A stretch of 64,000 nucleotides of DNA, from NCBI RefSeq assembly GCF_004015185.1, contig NZ_CP025746.1, positions 3,179,776 to 3,243,775 of the forward strand, written 5' to 3'. Made by a program: the position numbers and the translations under genes. Shown here one piece after another: positions 1-8,658 of the stretch. This DNA comes from Clostridium manihotivorum. GTDB lineage: Bacteria > Bacillota > Clostridia > Clostridiales > Clostridiaceae. The notes beneath the pieces are model-generated. The model saw only the letters and a program-made list of their open reading frames with translations, ran no database searches and was not told where the DNA came from. The first letter of the stretch is position 1. Each line of letters opens with the position of its first letter.

Positions 1-2
1 AT

Positions 3-1508
3 ATAGGTGATGATGTTCATACCTTATGTATTGGTGCAACCCGTTCAGGTAAAACAAGAACTGTAGTGCTTCAAAGTATAGGAACTTTAGCTCTTGCAGG
101 TGAAAGCATGATTTTAAGTGATCCAAAAGGAGAGCTATATCAATATACCTACCCTTATTTAGAAAGACTAGGTTATGAAGTTATAGCTATTGACTTTAAA
201 AATCCCTTAAAGAGTAAAAGATATAATTTTCTTCAACCTGTTATAGAAGCTGTAGATAATGATGATATAGCAAAAGCTATTGATGCTACATGGGACTTAA
301 CTTCACAGCTAGTAGGTGAGCCAAAAGGAGAAAGAATTTGGACAGATGGTGAAGCAAGTATTATTGCAAGTGCCATTATGAGTGTTGTTTATGATAATAG
401 AGAAGGCAAAAATCGCAAGTATCAAAATATGACTAACGTTTATTACTTCATAAGTGAGATGTGTAAGGCTGTTGGAAATACAATGCCTATAATTGAGTAT
501 GTTAAAAAGCTAAGTCCAACACATCCTGCAAAAGCGTTGCTTGCAATATCAGAAGTTGCACCAAGTAAAACAAGGGGAAGCTTTTATACAGCAGCGCTTA
601 CTACCTTAAGACTTTTTACTAATCCATTGATAAATTCTATGACTAATGTATCTGACTATGACCCAAAGGAAACAGGAAGTAAGAAAAGAGCTATTTTTAT
701 TATTCTTCCTGATGAAAAGACAACCTATTATCCTTTGGCAAGCTTATTTGTATCTCAGCATTATATTGAGCTTGTTAAAAGTGCAGATGAAAGGGGAGGT
801 AGATTAAAAAACAGGGTGAATTTTCTGCTTGATGAATTTGGAAACTTTGTTCAAATTCCAGACTTCTCAAATAAGCTTACAGTTGGAGGCGGTAGAGGAA
901 TTAGATTTAATCTATTTTTACAAAGCTTTGCTCAACTTGATGATAAGTATGGAAAGGATGTAGCAAAAACAATTAAGGGAAACTGCGAAAACTGGATTTA
1001 TCTTCAGGCAGATGACCTTGAAACCTTAGATGAGATATCAAAAAAGCTTGGGAATTATACGGTATCTACTTATTCTCTTAGTGCTTCTCATGGAAAGTAT
1101 AGTACACCTTCAAGTTCTCACAGTATAAATCTTACTCACAGAGCATTACTTTCTGTAGATGAAATAAGGCTTGTTTCAAGACCATACAGTTTAATTACAT
1201 CAAGAAATAACCCTGCAATTATGTATTCCCCAGATTTATCACAGTGGCAATTCAATAAAATGTTTGGGCTTGGTGATAAGGAACATAATAGGCGAGTGAG
1301 AGAGCTAAGAGAAAATAGAAGAGCAAAAAGAAGTACAAGCATGAGTGAAATGGATTTATGGGGAGTATGGCTTTATTACACAGCAAACGAGCAATTAAAT
1401 ACTATGAATCAAGCAGCTATGCTAATGCGGGAAAAACTTAATAAGGTACAAAAGATTACCTATACTACAGAGACTGAAAAAGGAGATATGTACAATGACG
1501 AAGATTAA
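3..1508 (+). CDS. VirD4/TraG-type coupling protein, 5' partial
   Basis: Type IV secretion coupling ATPase that delivers the relaxase-DNA complex to the conjugation channel at the inner face of the membrane. The reading frame is open to the window edge. Its Walker A motif GATRSGKTR lies at about nt 33-59, upstream of the first in-frame GTG (nt 66), so the gene begins before the window and nt 66 is not the start. A Walker B-like LLDEFGNF follows near nt 826. The N-terminal membrane segments are missing because the gene is cut. The stop overlaps the next start by 14 nt, which suggests coupled translation in a conjugation operon. The family assignment is clear; the exact subfamily is not. Confidence 0.93.
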   Translation: MGDDVHTLCIGATRSGKTRTVVLQSIGTLALAGESMILSDPKGELYQYTYPYLERLGYEVIAIDFKNPLKSKRYNFLQPVIEAVDNDDIAKAIDATWDLTSQLVGEPKGERIWTDGEASIIASAIMSVVYDNREGKNRKYQNMTNVYYFISEMCKAVGNTMPIIEYVKKLSPTHPAKALLAISEVAPSKTRGSFYTAALTTLRLFTNPLINSMTNVSDYDPKETGSKKRAIFIILPDEKTTYYPLASLFVSQHYIELVKSADERGGRLKNRVNFLLDEFGNFVQIPDFSNKLTVGGGRGIRFNLFLQSFAQLDDKYGKDVAKTIKGNCENWIYLQADDLETLDEISKKLGNYTVSTYSLSASHGKYSTPSSSHSINLTHRALLSVDEIRLVSRPYSLITSRNNPAIMYSPDLSQWQFNKMFGLGDKEHNRRVRELRENRRAKRSTSMSEMDLWGVWLYYTANEQLNTMNQAAMLMREKLNKVQKITYTTETEKGDMYNDED

Positions 1509-1848
1509 AACATTCTTAAAAAAAGTAAAGAACAAGCTGTGGTTATCAGCAGTATCAATATACACATTAGCAATGTTATCTACACCAGCCTATGCTTCAG
1601 GAGATATTAAAAGTAGCCAGATTGTAAAAGGAACAGAAAAGCTTATAGGTGATGCAACCACATGGCTTATGGTACTTGCTCCTGTTGTTGCAGGGCTACT
1701 TATTATATACTTTTGCATAAGAAGAAGTGCAGCCGATGAAATGGATCAGAAGAAGTGGAACAATAGAATAGTAGTTGCTATTGTTTCTTGTATAGGCGCT
1801 GTTCTAGGTTCAGCAACTTTAAATGTTATTATTGGATATTACAAATAA
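1495..1848 (+). CDS. VirB2/TrbC-like conjugal membrane protein
   Basis: 117-residue protein with an N-terminal hydrophobic signal-like segment ending near TPAYASG (about residue 35), then two hydrophobic helices (about residues 57-75 and 92-113) around a short charged cytoplasmic loop. This architecture, and its position directly after the coupling protein, match the VirB2/TrbC or Maff2-type small proteins of Gram-positive conjugative elements. It could be the conjugative pilin-like subunit or a small channel component. The start overlaps the preceding gene and has AAAGGAGAT upstream. The role is inferred from size, topology and neighbours. Confidence 0.7.
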   Translation: MTKIKTFLKKVKNKLWLSAVSIYTLAMLSTPAYASGDIKSSQIVKGTEKLIGDATTWLMVLAPVVAGLLIIYFCIRRSAADEMDQKKWNNRIVVAIVSCIGAVLGSATLNVIIGYYK

Positions 1849-1887
1849 AAATTGGTTGATAAAATAAATTTTGGAGGTTTATAAAAG

Positions 1888-2118
1888 ATGAAAAATATAA
1901 TATTAAAAACTCAAGTTAAAACAATGAATATAGTAAGTAAGGTAAAAGAAGCTCTCACAAGCAAAAGCGGTGAGAGTTTTGTTGATACTGCTGTAAAAAT
2001 ATTAATTTCAGTTGTAATTGGAGCATTAATTCTTGCAGGACTTTACTTGCTGTTCCAGGACACAATTCTTCCGACATTAACAGAAAAGATTAAAAATATG
2101 TTCGATTTTAAAGGATAG
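1888..2118 (+). CDS. Small pilin-like membrane protein (DUF6133-like)
   Basis: 76-residue protein with a basic N-terminus followed by KSGESFVDTAVKILIS and one long hydrophobic helix. The order basic tail, Gly, Glu, acidic residue at +5, hydrophobic helix is what class-III (Flp-type) prepilins show around the peptidase cleavage site. The same G-E-x-[FY]-[IV]-D-T pattern recurs in the TadE-like protein at 9544-9951. It resembles the DUF6133 family seen in clostridial conjugative elements. With a prepilin peptidase 2 kb downstream, I infer that this is a candidate major pilin. A strong TTGGAGG site precedes the ATG. Confidence 0.65.
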   Translation: MKNIILKTQVKTMNIVSKVKEALTSKSGESFVDTAVKILISVVIGALILAGLYLLFQDTILPTLTEKIKNMFDFKG

Positions 2119-2128
2119 ATTAAACCTA

Positions 2129-2168
2129 TTTAGTGGACTTGCGGTGTTAACACTGTAAGTCCACTAAA
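2129..2168 (+). promoter_or_regulatory. Long perfect hairpin just before the trbL-like ribosome-binding site
   Basis: The 12-nt arms TTTAGTGGACTT and AAGTCCACTAAA are fully complementary. The interior GTGTTAACAC is itself palindromic, so the stem can extend to about 20 pairs with G-U closures. Only a short CTTTT follows before the GGAGG site, so it is a poor terminator. It may instead act as an mRNA-processing, stability or attenuation element between the pilin-like gene and the next gene. Confidence 0.6.
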
Positions 2169-2185
2169 CTTTTGGAGGTGGTTAT

Positions 2186-3019
2186 TTGGAATATATATTG
2201 GTGCTATTAATTGCAGCAATATTAACGGGATGCCTAACTTATGCAAACTCTTTGATGAAGGATCTTATACCAATAGCTTTAAATGCAGAAAGATATATGG
2301 ATACAATGCTTGGTACAAATGGACTAACAGAAATATTTAATATATTTTTCGGATTTGGAATTTCTCTTATAGTATTAAAGTTCTTAAAGAAGGGTTTTGA
2401 GCAATATATCCTATGGACAGATGGAGATGCAGATTCTGACCCGTTATTGCTATTAACAGGCTTTTTTAGAGCACTTGCCATAGCAGTATCTTTTCCAACC
2501 ATGTATTCTTGGCTTGCTACAATAATTGAAGATTTAACAGCAAAGCTTATAAATGCTGTAAGTAATGGCATGGCAACAGACTTCACAGCAATAATTACAG
2601 GAATTTCAAGTGCAGGATTATTTACTGCTATAATATCACTTATATTTTTTATATGTTTCTTTCTTCTATATCTTCAGTTTTTAATGAGAGGAATGGAAAT
2701 ATTAATACTTCGTGTAGGGCTGCCAGTTGCATGTGTAGGCTTACTAGATACAGATAAAGGTGTATTTAGGACATATATTCAAAAGTTTTTTCAATCAACT
2801 TTAGCAGTATTAATTCAGATCGTTTTAGCAAAACTTGGAGTTGCACTCATGCTCAATACCCATGTATTTTGGGGAGTAGCTGCACTGATGCTTGCAATAA
2901 AGACACCAAAGTTTTTACAGGAGTTTATTATTGTATCAGGTGGTCAAGGCTCTGGAGTTACAGGTACAATTTATCAATCTGTACGTTTAGTCCAGATTGC
3001 GAAAGGAGCTTTTAAATAA
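2186..3019 (+). CDS. VirB6/TrbL-like conjugal transfer membrane protein
   Basis: 277-residue polytopic protein with about six hydrophobic segments and a cytoplasmic loop near residue 70-90 (WTDGDADSDP). It matches the VirB6/TrbL-like family of clostridial conjugative elements (CD1112-type), which form part of the translocation pore in the membrane. The start is TTG at nt 2186, downstream of TTTGGAGGTGG. The stop overlaps the next ATG by one base (TAATG), which indicates tight translational coupling. Size and topology are typical for the family. Confidence 0.85.
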   Translation: MEYILVLLIAAILTGCLTYANSLMKDLIPIALNAERYMDTMLGTNGLTEIFNIFFGFGISLIVLKFLKKGFEQYILWTDGDADSDPLLLLTGFFRALAIAVSFPTMYSWLATIIEDLTAKLINAVSNGMATDFTAIITGISSAGLFTAIISLIFFICFFLLYLQFLMRGMEILILRVGLPVACVGLLDTDKGVFRTYIQKFFQSTLAVLIQIVLAKLGVALMLNTHVFWGVAALMLAIKTPKFLQEFIIVSGGQGSGVTGTIYQSVRLVQIAKGAFK

Positions 3020-3228
3020 TGGATTTAGTAAAAGAAATGGCAGACGCTTTTGTTATACTTATTAGAGTAGGTGCTGCCTTTAGATTAGTTTATTGCTTTA
3101 TCCGTATGGGAGTTTCGGAAGAAGAAAGTGCTATGTTTAAAAAGAGAGCTAAAAATACTGTTGTATTTTATATACTAGCGGAATGTATATGGCAGTTAAA
3201 AGATCTCGTACTAGGCTACTACAGTTGA
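3019..3228 (+). CDS. Small conjugal membrane protein
   Basis: 69-residue protein with two short hydrophobic helices flanking a charged loop (EEESAMFKKRAKN). It overlaps the TrbL-like gene by one base. Comparable small proteins follow TrbL-like genes in clostridial integrative elements and are often mislabelled 'mercury transporter', but no Cys-Cys metal motif is present here. A role as an accessory membrane component of the conjugation channel is inferred from position only. Confidence 0.65.
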   Translation: MDLVKEMADAFVILIRVGAAFRLVYCFIRMGVSEEESAMFKKRAKNTVVFYILAECIWQLKDLVLGYYS

Positions 3229-3239
3229 TAAATTTGATG

Positions 3240-3268
3240 TTGTATTTTAAGTAAAATTAGCATACAAT
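3240..3268 (+). promoter_or_regulatory. Promoter with inverted repeat for the toxin-antitoxin pair
   Basis: TTGTAT (3240-3245), a 17-nt spacer and TACAAT (3263-3268) form a reasonable sigma-A promoter about 30 nt before the antitoxin start. TTGTAT and ATACAA (3262-3267) are also an inverted repeat, a plausible autoregulatory operator for the Phd-type antitoxin. Both assignments are inferred from sequence only. Confidence 0.5.
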
Positions 3269-3296
3269 AATATCATCATAATTTGGAGGTGTAAGT

Positions 3297-3545
3297 ATGC
3301 CTAATATAAAACCTATATCAGATTTAAGAAACTATAATGAGGTTTTAAGAGATTGTCAAAATGGAGAGCCTGTTTTCTTAACTAAAAATGGCAGAGGGAA
3401 ATATGTGCTTGTTGATATAGAAGAATATGAAAAACAACAAACCATATTAAAGCTATTATCAAAGCTAAATGAAGCTGAAGAAGCCATTAAAACAGGAGAC
3501 GAGTGGCAAACATTAGATGATTTAAAACGTAGCTTGGGAGTTTAA
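3297..3545 (+). CDS. Phd/YefM-family antitoxin
   Basis: 82-residue protein with the Phd/YefM pattern: an N-terminal DNA-binding fold (PISDLRNYNEVLRDCQNGEPVFLTKNG split across residues 6-32), then VLVDIEEYE at about residues 37-46 and a charged C-terminal tail that would wrap the toxin. The stop is separated from the toxin start by one base, so the two are translationally coupled. It lies inside the conjugation operon with its own promoter upstream and a terminator after the toxin. It probably stabilises the element. Confidence 0.88.
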   Translation: MPNIKPISDLRNYNEVLRDCQNGEPVFLTKNGRGKYVLVDIEEYEKQQTILKLLSKLNEAEEAIKTGDEWQTLDDLKRSLGV

Positions 3546-3546
3546 A

Positions 3547-3867
3547 ATGAGTGCAAAAATTAGAATAAACCCTGTGGCAACTTCAGATTTACAGGAAATA
3601 AAAAGTTATATAGCAGAAGATAACATAGATGCTGCCACAAAAGTAGTAAAAGAAATTATAGAAAAAATTGAAAGCTTAGCAGAGTTTCCAGAGATAGGAA
3701 CGATGCTAATGTACAAAATAAGATTAAAGAGCAAATACAGATATGTTATTTGTGGTCAATATCTTATATTTTATATTTATGAAGATAATACAGTCTCAAT
3801 TCAGCGTATTTTACATGGAAAGAGAGACTATATGGCACTACTTCAAGACCAGAAAAATGATAATTAG
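3547..3867 (+). CDS. RelE/ParE-family toxin
   Basis: 106-residue protein with the RelE/ParE fold signature: an N-terminal strand (KIRINPVATSDL), a helical hairpin with AATKVVKEI, a conserved PEIG segment, and C-terminal strands RYVICGQYLIFYIYED and IQRILHGKRDY. ParE members poison gyrase and RelE members cleave mRNA at the ribosome; the sequence alone does not decide which applies. It pairs with the Phd-type antitoxin immediately upstream. Confidence 0.88.
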   Translation: MSAKIRINPVATSDLQEIKSYIAEDNIDAATKVVKEIIEKIESLAEFPEIGTMLMYKIRLKSKYRYVICGQYLIFYIYEDNTVSIQRILHGKRDYMALLQDQKNDN

Positions 3868-3869
3868 AT

Positions 3870-3899
3870 AACACTTGGCTTAAGTCAGGTGTTTTTTTA
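3870..3899 (+). terminator. Terminator after the toxin gene
   Basis: AACACTTG (3870-3877) pairs with CAGGTGTT (3886-3893, one G-U) and is followed by a run of seven T. It ends the toxin-antitoxin unit and could partly insulate the downstream pilus genes. Confidence 0.8.
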
Positions 3900-3924
3900 T
3901 TGTCTAAAGCTAGGAGGTACAACC

Positions 3925-4248
3925 TTGAATAATTATGAAAAAGAAACCTTGTATATTCCATTAGGGTTAAAAACAAAAACAGAAATTTTTGATGGCTTTG
4001 GAAAGGAGGAACTTTTTCAAGCCATTATTGCTACTTTAGTTGCAGGAGTAATTGATATAGCTGTATATTTTACTACTAAGAGTATTTCATTTTGTGTGGT
4101 ATTTATTTTATCTGCAATTGCAGGCTCTGTAATGATGCTAACTAAGGATAAATCTAATATTTCTGTTTTGGATCAGTTGAAGTTTATGGTGAGGTTTGGA
4201 AAATCTCAAAAGAAGTATAGATACAAGTATTTAGACGAATGGAATTAA
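3925..4248 (+). CDS. PrgI/VirB3-like conjugal membrane protein
   Basis: 107-residue protein with a soluble N-terminus (about 35 residues), two adjacent hydrophobic helices (about residues 38-75) and a basic C-terminal tail (FGKSQKKYRYKYLDEW). This matches the PrgI/VirB3-like inner-membrane component of Gram-positive type IV secretion. The start is TTG at 3925, because AGGAGG sits 8 nt upstream; an ATG at 3889 lies inside the preceding terminator and is unlikely to be used. Confidence 0.7.
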   Translation: MNNYEKETLYIPLGLKTKTEIFDGFGKEELFQAIIATLVAGVIDIAVYFTTKSISFCVVFILSAIAGSVMMLTKDKSNISVLDQLKFMVRFGKSQKKYRYKYLDEWN

Positions 4249-4252
4249 AAAT

Positions 4253-4747
4253 ATGAAGACAAAACTTATAAGTTTATTATTAATTATATTAGTAGTAGCT
4301 TCTCTACTTACAGCCTTTGATGATATAAATTTGATCATTAAAGGCTTTTTTTATGCTCTAATTTTGGTGTATGGAAGCTATGTAGACATAAGGACAAAGA
4401 CCATTCCAGATAGGGTTCATGTATTGATTTTACTGGTTAGCTTAATAAAAATAAATTTAATTAGCTCAATACTTGGATTTTTAATTGTACCATTGCCTTT
4501 CTTCATAACCGCTTTATTAAAAGGCGGAGGAATAGGAGGTGGAGATGTTAAGTTTATGGCAGCAAGCGGATTTTTCCTAGCTATTAAAGGTGGCTTTATT
4601 GCCAGCATCATAGGACTCTTACTTGCTTTATGTGTTAATGCTATAGTCTATAAAGTAAAAAATAAAGATAAAAACATATCATTTCCTTTAGCACCTTATC
4701 TTTCGATAGGGTGTTTTTTATCATACTTAATTTTAGGAGGATTTTAG
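4253..4747 (+). CDS. Type IV prepilin peptidase (A24 family, TadV/CpaA-like)
   Basis: 164-residue polytopic membrane aspartyl peptidase that would cleave Flp/Tad prepilins. The two catalytic aspartates are visible in YVDIRTKTIPD (about residues 43-53) and GGGDVKFMAA (about 98-107, the GxGD motif). The length fits the short TadV/CpaA form that lacks the methyltransferase domain. It starts the Tad-type gene run, with cpaB two nucleotides downstream. Likely substrates in the window are the small pilin-like proteins at 1888-2118, 9544-9951 and 9942-10496. Confidence 0.9.
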   Translation: MKTKLISLLLIILVVASLLTAFDDINLIIKGFFYALILVYGSYVDIRTKTIPDRVHVLILLVSLIKINLISSILGFLIVPLPFFITALLKGGGIGGGDVKFMAASGFFLAIKGGFIASIIGLLLALCVNAIVYKVKNKDKNISFPLAPYLSIGCFLSYLILGGF

Positions 4748-4748
4748 G

Positions 4749-5528
4749 ATGAAGAATTTATTTAAAAACAGAACTGTAGTAGGGATTGCAGCTATTACAC
4801 TGTCATTAATTATTAGTTTTGGAATTACACCGCTTTTTAATAATGCACTGCAGTCAAAACTTAAGGTAGTTAGAGTTGTTAAAGATGTAGTTAAAGGTGA
4901 AGAAATTACAGCAGATAAAGTTCAGATAGTAGAAATAGGTGGTTATAATTTACCTAAAGAAGTGCTTAAGAATAAGGAAAATGTAGTTGGAAAGTATGCA
5001 ACAGCAGACTTATTTAAAGGTGATTATGTGCTAAATACAAAGGTCTCAGAAAACCCTACATCAGAAAACAAATACCTTTATGGATTTGATGGAAATAAGC
5101 AAGCAATATCAATTACAATTAAAAATTTTGCTGCTGGACTTTCAGGAAAACTTGAAAATGGAGATATAGTTTCTATAATTGCTTCTGACTATGGAGATCA
5201 AAGACAAACTTTAGTACCAAAGGAGCTTCAATATGTTAAGGTACTTGCAGTTACAACAAGCAAGGGAGCAGATAAGCAAGAAGAGATTCAGATAAATAAT
5301 GATGATAAAGAACAAGAGCTTCCTTCAGCAGTAACCCTTTTAGTAGATAAGAGTCAATCAAAATTATTAGCGGAATTAGAAACAAAGAGCAAGATTCATT
5401 TAACTCTTGTTTATCGTGGAAGTGAAGCAAATGCACAAAAATTTTTAGATGAACAGGATAAGGTTTTAAAAGAAACAAGTGGAGACAGCTCTGCAGTTAA
5501 TCAAGTAAACACTGTGCAGCAGCCATAG
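4749..5528 (+). CDS. cpaB: Flp pilus assembly protein CpaB/RcpC
   Basis: 259-residue protein with one N-terminal membrane helix (about residues 10-28), then a SAF-type domain (KVVRVVKDVVKGEEITADKV split across residues 38-58, with GKYATADLFKGDYVL) and an RcpC/CpaB periplasmic-side beta domain. CpaB proteins are assembly factors of Tad/Flp pili. It lies directly between the prepilin peptidase and the CpaE-like ATPase. The Gram-positive version presumably faces the wall. The C-terminal tail is Ser/Gln/Asn-rich. Confidence 0.87.
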   Translation: MKNLFKNRTVVGIAAITLSLIISFGITPLFNNALQSKLKVVRVVKDVVKGEEITADKVQIVEIGGYNLPKEVLKNKENVVGKYATADLFKGDYVLNTKVSENPTSENKYLYGFDGNKQAISITIKNFAAGLSGKLENGDIVSIIASDYGDQRQTLVPKELQYVKVLAVTTSKGADKQEEIQINNDDKEQELPSAVTLLVDKSQSKLLAELETKSKIHLTLVYRGSEANAQKFLDEQDKVLKETSGDSSAVNQVNTVQQP

Positions 5529-5553
5529 TTAATGTCCAAGGAGGAAAAACTTT

Positions 5554-6360
5554 ATGAACGAAAATCAAATACTTGCCGTATGGGGTAATCCCTCGTCCGG
5601 TAAGACAACTACAAGCATTAAAATTGCAAAAGAGCTTTCAGAAAGAGAGAAAAATGTGATTGTTGTATTTTGTGATGTGTTGTGTCCTACTGCTATGACT
5701 ATATTACCTCATAAAGATTTAGAAAATAAATCTATAGGCAGGTTACTTTCAACACCTACTATAACTCAGGCAGACATTTTATCTCAGTGTATTATTTTAG
5801 AGAAAAATGAATATTTAAGCTTTCTTAGTTATGCTCAAGGAGAAAATGTATTTACTTATGCTGAGTACTCTAAAGAAAGAGCAATGGATTTACTAATACT
5901 ATTAAGGCATCTTGCTGATTATGTTATAGTGGACTGCTCGAGTTATTTTACATCTGATGTTTTATCTACTGTAGCACTTGAAATGGCAGATAAAGTAATA
6001 AGACTTAAAAGTGCAAATTTAAAAGCAGTATCCTACTTTGATTCATATTTACCACTACTTGCTGATAGAAGGTTTAATGTAGAAAAGCATATTAAGGCTA
6101 TATCCAATGTTAAAGATAATGAACCTAAGGAGCAGATAAAAGAAAAGTATCATGGGGTAAAACATGAACTTCTTCATGTAGAAGAAATTACAGAGCAATT
6201 TTTATGTGGAGAGCTTTTAAATGATTTAAAAAGTAAAGAAAAAGAAGAATACAATAAGACATTGAAAGATCTAATTGCCTTAGCTTTTGATGAAAAGGTA
6301 GAAGAATCAAAGAAAGAAAATAAGGTTTTCTCATGGCTTAAAGGAGGGAAGAGTAGATGA
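5554..6360 (+). CDS. CpaE/TadZ-like ParA-family ATPase
   Basis: 268-residue P-loop ATPase with WGNPSSGKTTTSIKIAKEL at residues 10-28 (Walker A) and VIVDCSSYF near residue 128 (Walker B position). TadZ/CpaE proteins position the Tad pilus machine at the membrane. It has no receiver-like N-terminal domain, unlike the second CpaE-like protein at 17710-18711. The stop overlaps the start of the TadA gene by four bases (ATGA). The assignment rests on the fold and on the flanking tad genes. Confidence 0.8.
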   Translation: MNENQILAVWGNPSSGKTTTSIKIAKELSEREKNVIVVFCDVLCPTAMTILPHKDLENKSIGRLLSTPTITQADILSQCIILEKNEYLSFLSYAQGENVFTYAEYSKERAMDLLILLRHLADYVIVDCSSYFTSDVLSTVALEMADKVIRLKSANLKAVSYFDSYLPLLADRRFNVEKHIKAISNVKDNEPKEQIKEKYHGVKHELLHVEEITEQFLCGELLNDLKSKEKEEYNKTLKDLIALAFDEKVEESKKENKVFSWLKGGKSR

Positions 6361-7703
6361 ATAATGCAGACTTGTTTTTTAACTCCGCTAAGGTTATAAA
6401 GGAGTTTCCAGAGATACTTCAAGAAGTACAGGAGTATATTTCAAATAAATATTCAACTTTATTATCTGATAATCCTGAAGAACAAAAAGAGCAGATTAAA
6501 TCTTATATTTCTAAATACCTTTTAGATTATCATTTAGGGGTTAAGGATTTAAACTTTGAAGAGTTAGTGGAAAAGCTGTACTCAGAGATGGCAGAGTTCT
6601 CGTTCATAACTAAATACCTTTTTAGAAATGATGTAGAAGAAATCAATATAAACCAATGGAAAGATATAAAGATAACCTATTCAAATGGACAAATACTTCC
6701 TACAAAAGAAAAGTTTAATTCCCCTGAACATGCTTTAGATGTTATAAGAAGGCTTCTTCATAAATCTGGTATGATACTTGATAACTCTCAACCTGTTGTA
6801 AGAGGACATTTATCAAATAAAATAAGAATTACAGTCTTTGGAAATGGGGTAGTAGATCAGGATAAAGGTATTTCTGCTTCAATACGTATTGTAAATCCTC
6901 AAAAGCTTGATAGAGAGGATTTTATAAAAAATGAAACTGTAACAGAAGATATGCTTGATTTTTTAAGTGCTTCCCTAAGATATGGATTAAGTATGTGTGC
7001 AACAGGAGCAACATCTTCAGGGAAAACAACTTTGATGAGCTATCTTTTATCAACCATTCCAGATGATAAACGTATTTTCACCATAGAAAATGGTACAAGA
7101 GAATTTGACCTTGTAAAGCTAGATGAAAAAGGTAATGTTATAAATAATGTAGTGCATACAGTTACAAGATATAGTGAAGACAAAAGGCAGAATATAGACC
7201 AAGAAAAGTTGCTTGAAAGTGCTTTAACAGCAAATCCAGATTATATATGTGTGGCAGAGATGAAAGGAGGAGAATCCTTTGCAGCTCAAGAAGCAGCAAG
7301 AACTGGCCATGCAGTTATAACTACAACCCATGCAAATTCCTGTGAAGCTACTTATTATCGGATGGTTACTCTTTGTAAGATGAAATATGACATAAATGAT
7401 GATACTCTTTATAATTTAGTTACAGAAGCCTTTCCTATAGTGCTTTTTACTAAAAAGCTTGAAGATAATACAAGAAAAATAATGGAGATAACGGAGTGTG
7501 AAATCCTTCCAGATGGTAAAAGGCAAATTTACACTCTTTTTCGCTATAACATCAAAGAAAATAAAATAGTAGATGGAAAGCTTAGAATAATAGGAGAGTA
7601 TGAAAAAGTAAATAACATATCAAAGAGCCTGCAAAAAAGGCTTCTTGAAAATGGTATGCCACTTAATATGCTTGAAAATTTACTAAAGGCAGGTGAAGCA
7701 TAG
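6357..7703 (+). CDS. tadA: TadA/CpaF-type secretion ATPase (VirB11 family)
   Basis: 448-residue hexameric ATPase that powers Tad pilus assembly. Walker A ATSSGKTTLMSYLL lies near residue 218. The arginine-rich and Asp-box region (IRIVNPQKL) precedes it, and AARTGHAVITTTHANS (His box) is near residue 318. An N-terminal helical domain of about 90 residues is typical of the CpaF group. It overlaps both neighbours (ATGA junction upstream, shared base downstream), which indicates a coupled cpaE-tadA-tadB-tadC block. Confidence 0.93.
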   Translation: MNNADLFFNSAKVIKEFPEILQEVQEYISNKYSTLLSDNPEEQKEQIKSYISKYLLDYHLGVKDLNFEELVEKLYSEMAEFSFITKYLFRNDVEEININQWKDIKITYSNGQILPTKEKFNSPEHALDVIRRLLHKSGMILDNSQPVVRGHLSNKIRITVFGNGVVDQDKGISASIRIVNPQKLDREDFIKNETVTEDMLDFLSASLRYGLSMCATGATSSGKTTLMSYLLSTIPDDKRIFTIENGTREFDLVKLDEKGNVINNVVHTVTRYSEDKRQNIDQEKLLESALTANPDYICVAEMKGGESFAAQEAARTGHAVITTTHANSCEATYYRMVTLCKMKYDINDDTLYNLVTEAFPIVLFTKKLEDNTRKIMEITECEILPDGKRQIYTLFRYNIKENKIVDGKLRIIGEYEKVNNISKSLQKRLLENGMPLNMLENLLKAGEA

Positions 7704-8644
7704 TGGGACTGCTTAATGTAATAGCATTTTTAGGACTTGTAGCAGGCAGCTTTATACTTTTTTCTTTAAATCTCTTTGAGCTTGCTGAAGCTGTTATTAA
7801 GCCATTTAAAAATAGAAAAGCTACGCTGAAATCAAAAGTTAATGAAGTAATAAAAAATAAAAAGCCTAAGGGATTAAAGCTATTAATACAAGAAACAAAA
7901 GATATTTTAGAAGCAACCAATAAAAGCGATAATTTTTCAAATCTCTGTATATGGGCTTTTGCATTATTTGTACTAGGAGTAATGATAGCAATTTCATTAA
8001 ATAACCTTTTCTTAGTACCTATACTTGCTACTGGATTTTCATTACTTCCATTTTGGTATGTTAAATTTACAGCTACATTTTATAAGAAGCAATTAAATGC
8101 AGAACTTGAAACAGCATTATCAGTGATTACAACTTCATATATGAGAAGTGAAAGCATTATTACAGCAGTTGATGAAAATATAACCTATATTAATCCACCT
8201 GTAGCAGATGTTTTTAAAAGCTTTCTTATGCAGACAAAGCTTATAAACTCTAATATTAAAATGGCATTAGAAAATCTAAAATCTAAAATAGATAATGATG
8301 TTTTTAGAGAATGGGTAGATGCAGTTATTGCCTGCCAAGAAGATAAAAATTTAAAAACTACTTTAACACCAATTGTTTCAAAGCTTTCAGATATGCGTAT
8401 TGTTAGTGCAGAATTAGATTATCTTCTGTATGAACCTATGAAGGAATTTATAACTATGACCATACTTCTTGTAGGAAACATACCACTTATGTATTTTCTA
8501 AATAAGTCATGGTATCATACCTTGATGTTTACAGCCATAGGCAAAGCAATTCTTGCAATATGTGCTTTAGTTATCTTCGTATCTTTATCAGCAGTAATAA
8601 AAATTACTAAGCCAGTTGAATATAGACAAATTAAAAAGGCTTAA
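7703..8644 (+). CDS. tadB: TadB-like pilus assembly membrane protein
   Basis: 313-residue protein with an N-terminal hydrophobic helix, a central helix pair near residues 85-120, a soluble all-helical GspF-like domain, and two C-terminal helices (about residues 248-268 and 278-305). This fits the TadB half of the inner-membrane platform. The start is GTG overlapping the last base of the tadA stop. It lies immediately before a second GspF-like protein, the usual tadB-tadC order. Confidence 0.83.
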   Translation: MGLLNVIAFLGLVAGSFILFSLNLFELAEAVIKPFKNRKATLKSKVNEVIKNKKPKGLKLLIQETKDILEATNKSDNFSNLCIWAFALFVLGVMIAISLNNLFLVPILATGFSLLPFWYVKFTATFYKKQLNAELETALSVITTSYMRSESIITAVDENITYINPPVADVFKSFLMQTKLINSNIKMALENLKSKIDNDVFREWVDAVIACQEDKNLKTTLTPIVSKLSDMRIVSAELDYLLYEPMKEFITMTILLVGNIPLMYFLNKSWYHTLMFTAIGKAILAICALVIFVSLSAVIKITKPVEYRQIKKA

Positions 8645-8658
8645 GTGGAGGTGAGAAT

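Noticed and set aside
66..68. GTG as the start of the coupling protein
   Set aside because: The frame is open upstream and contains the Walker A motif at about nt 33-59, so the gene begins before the window.
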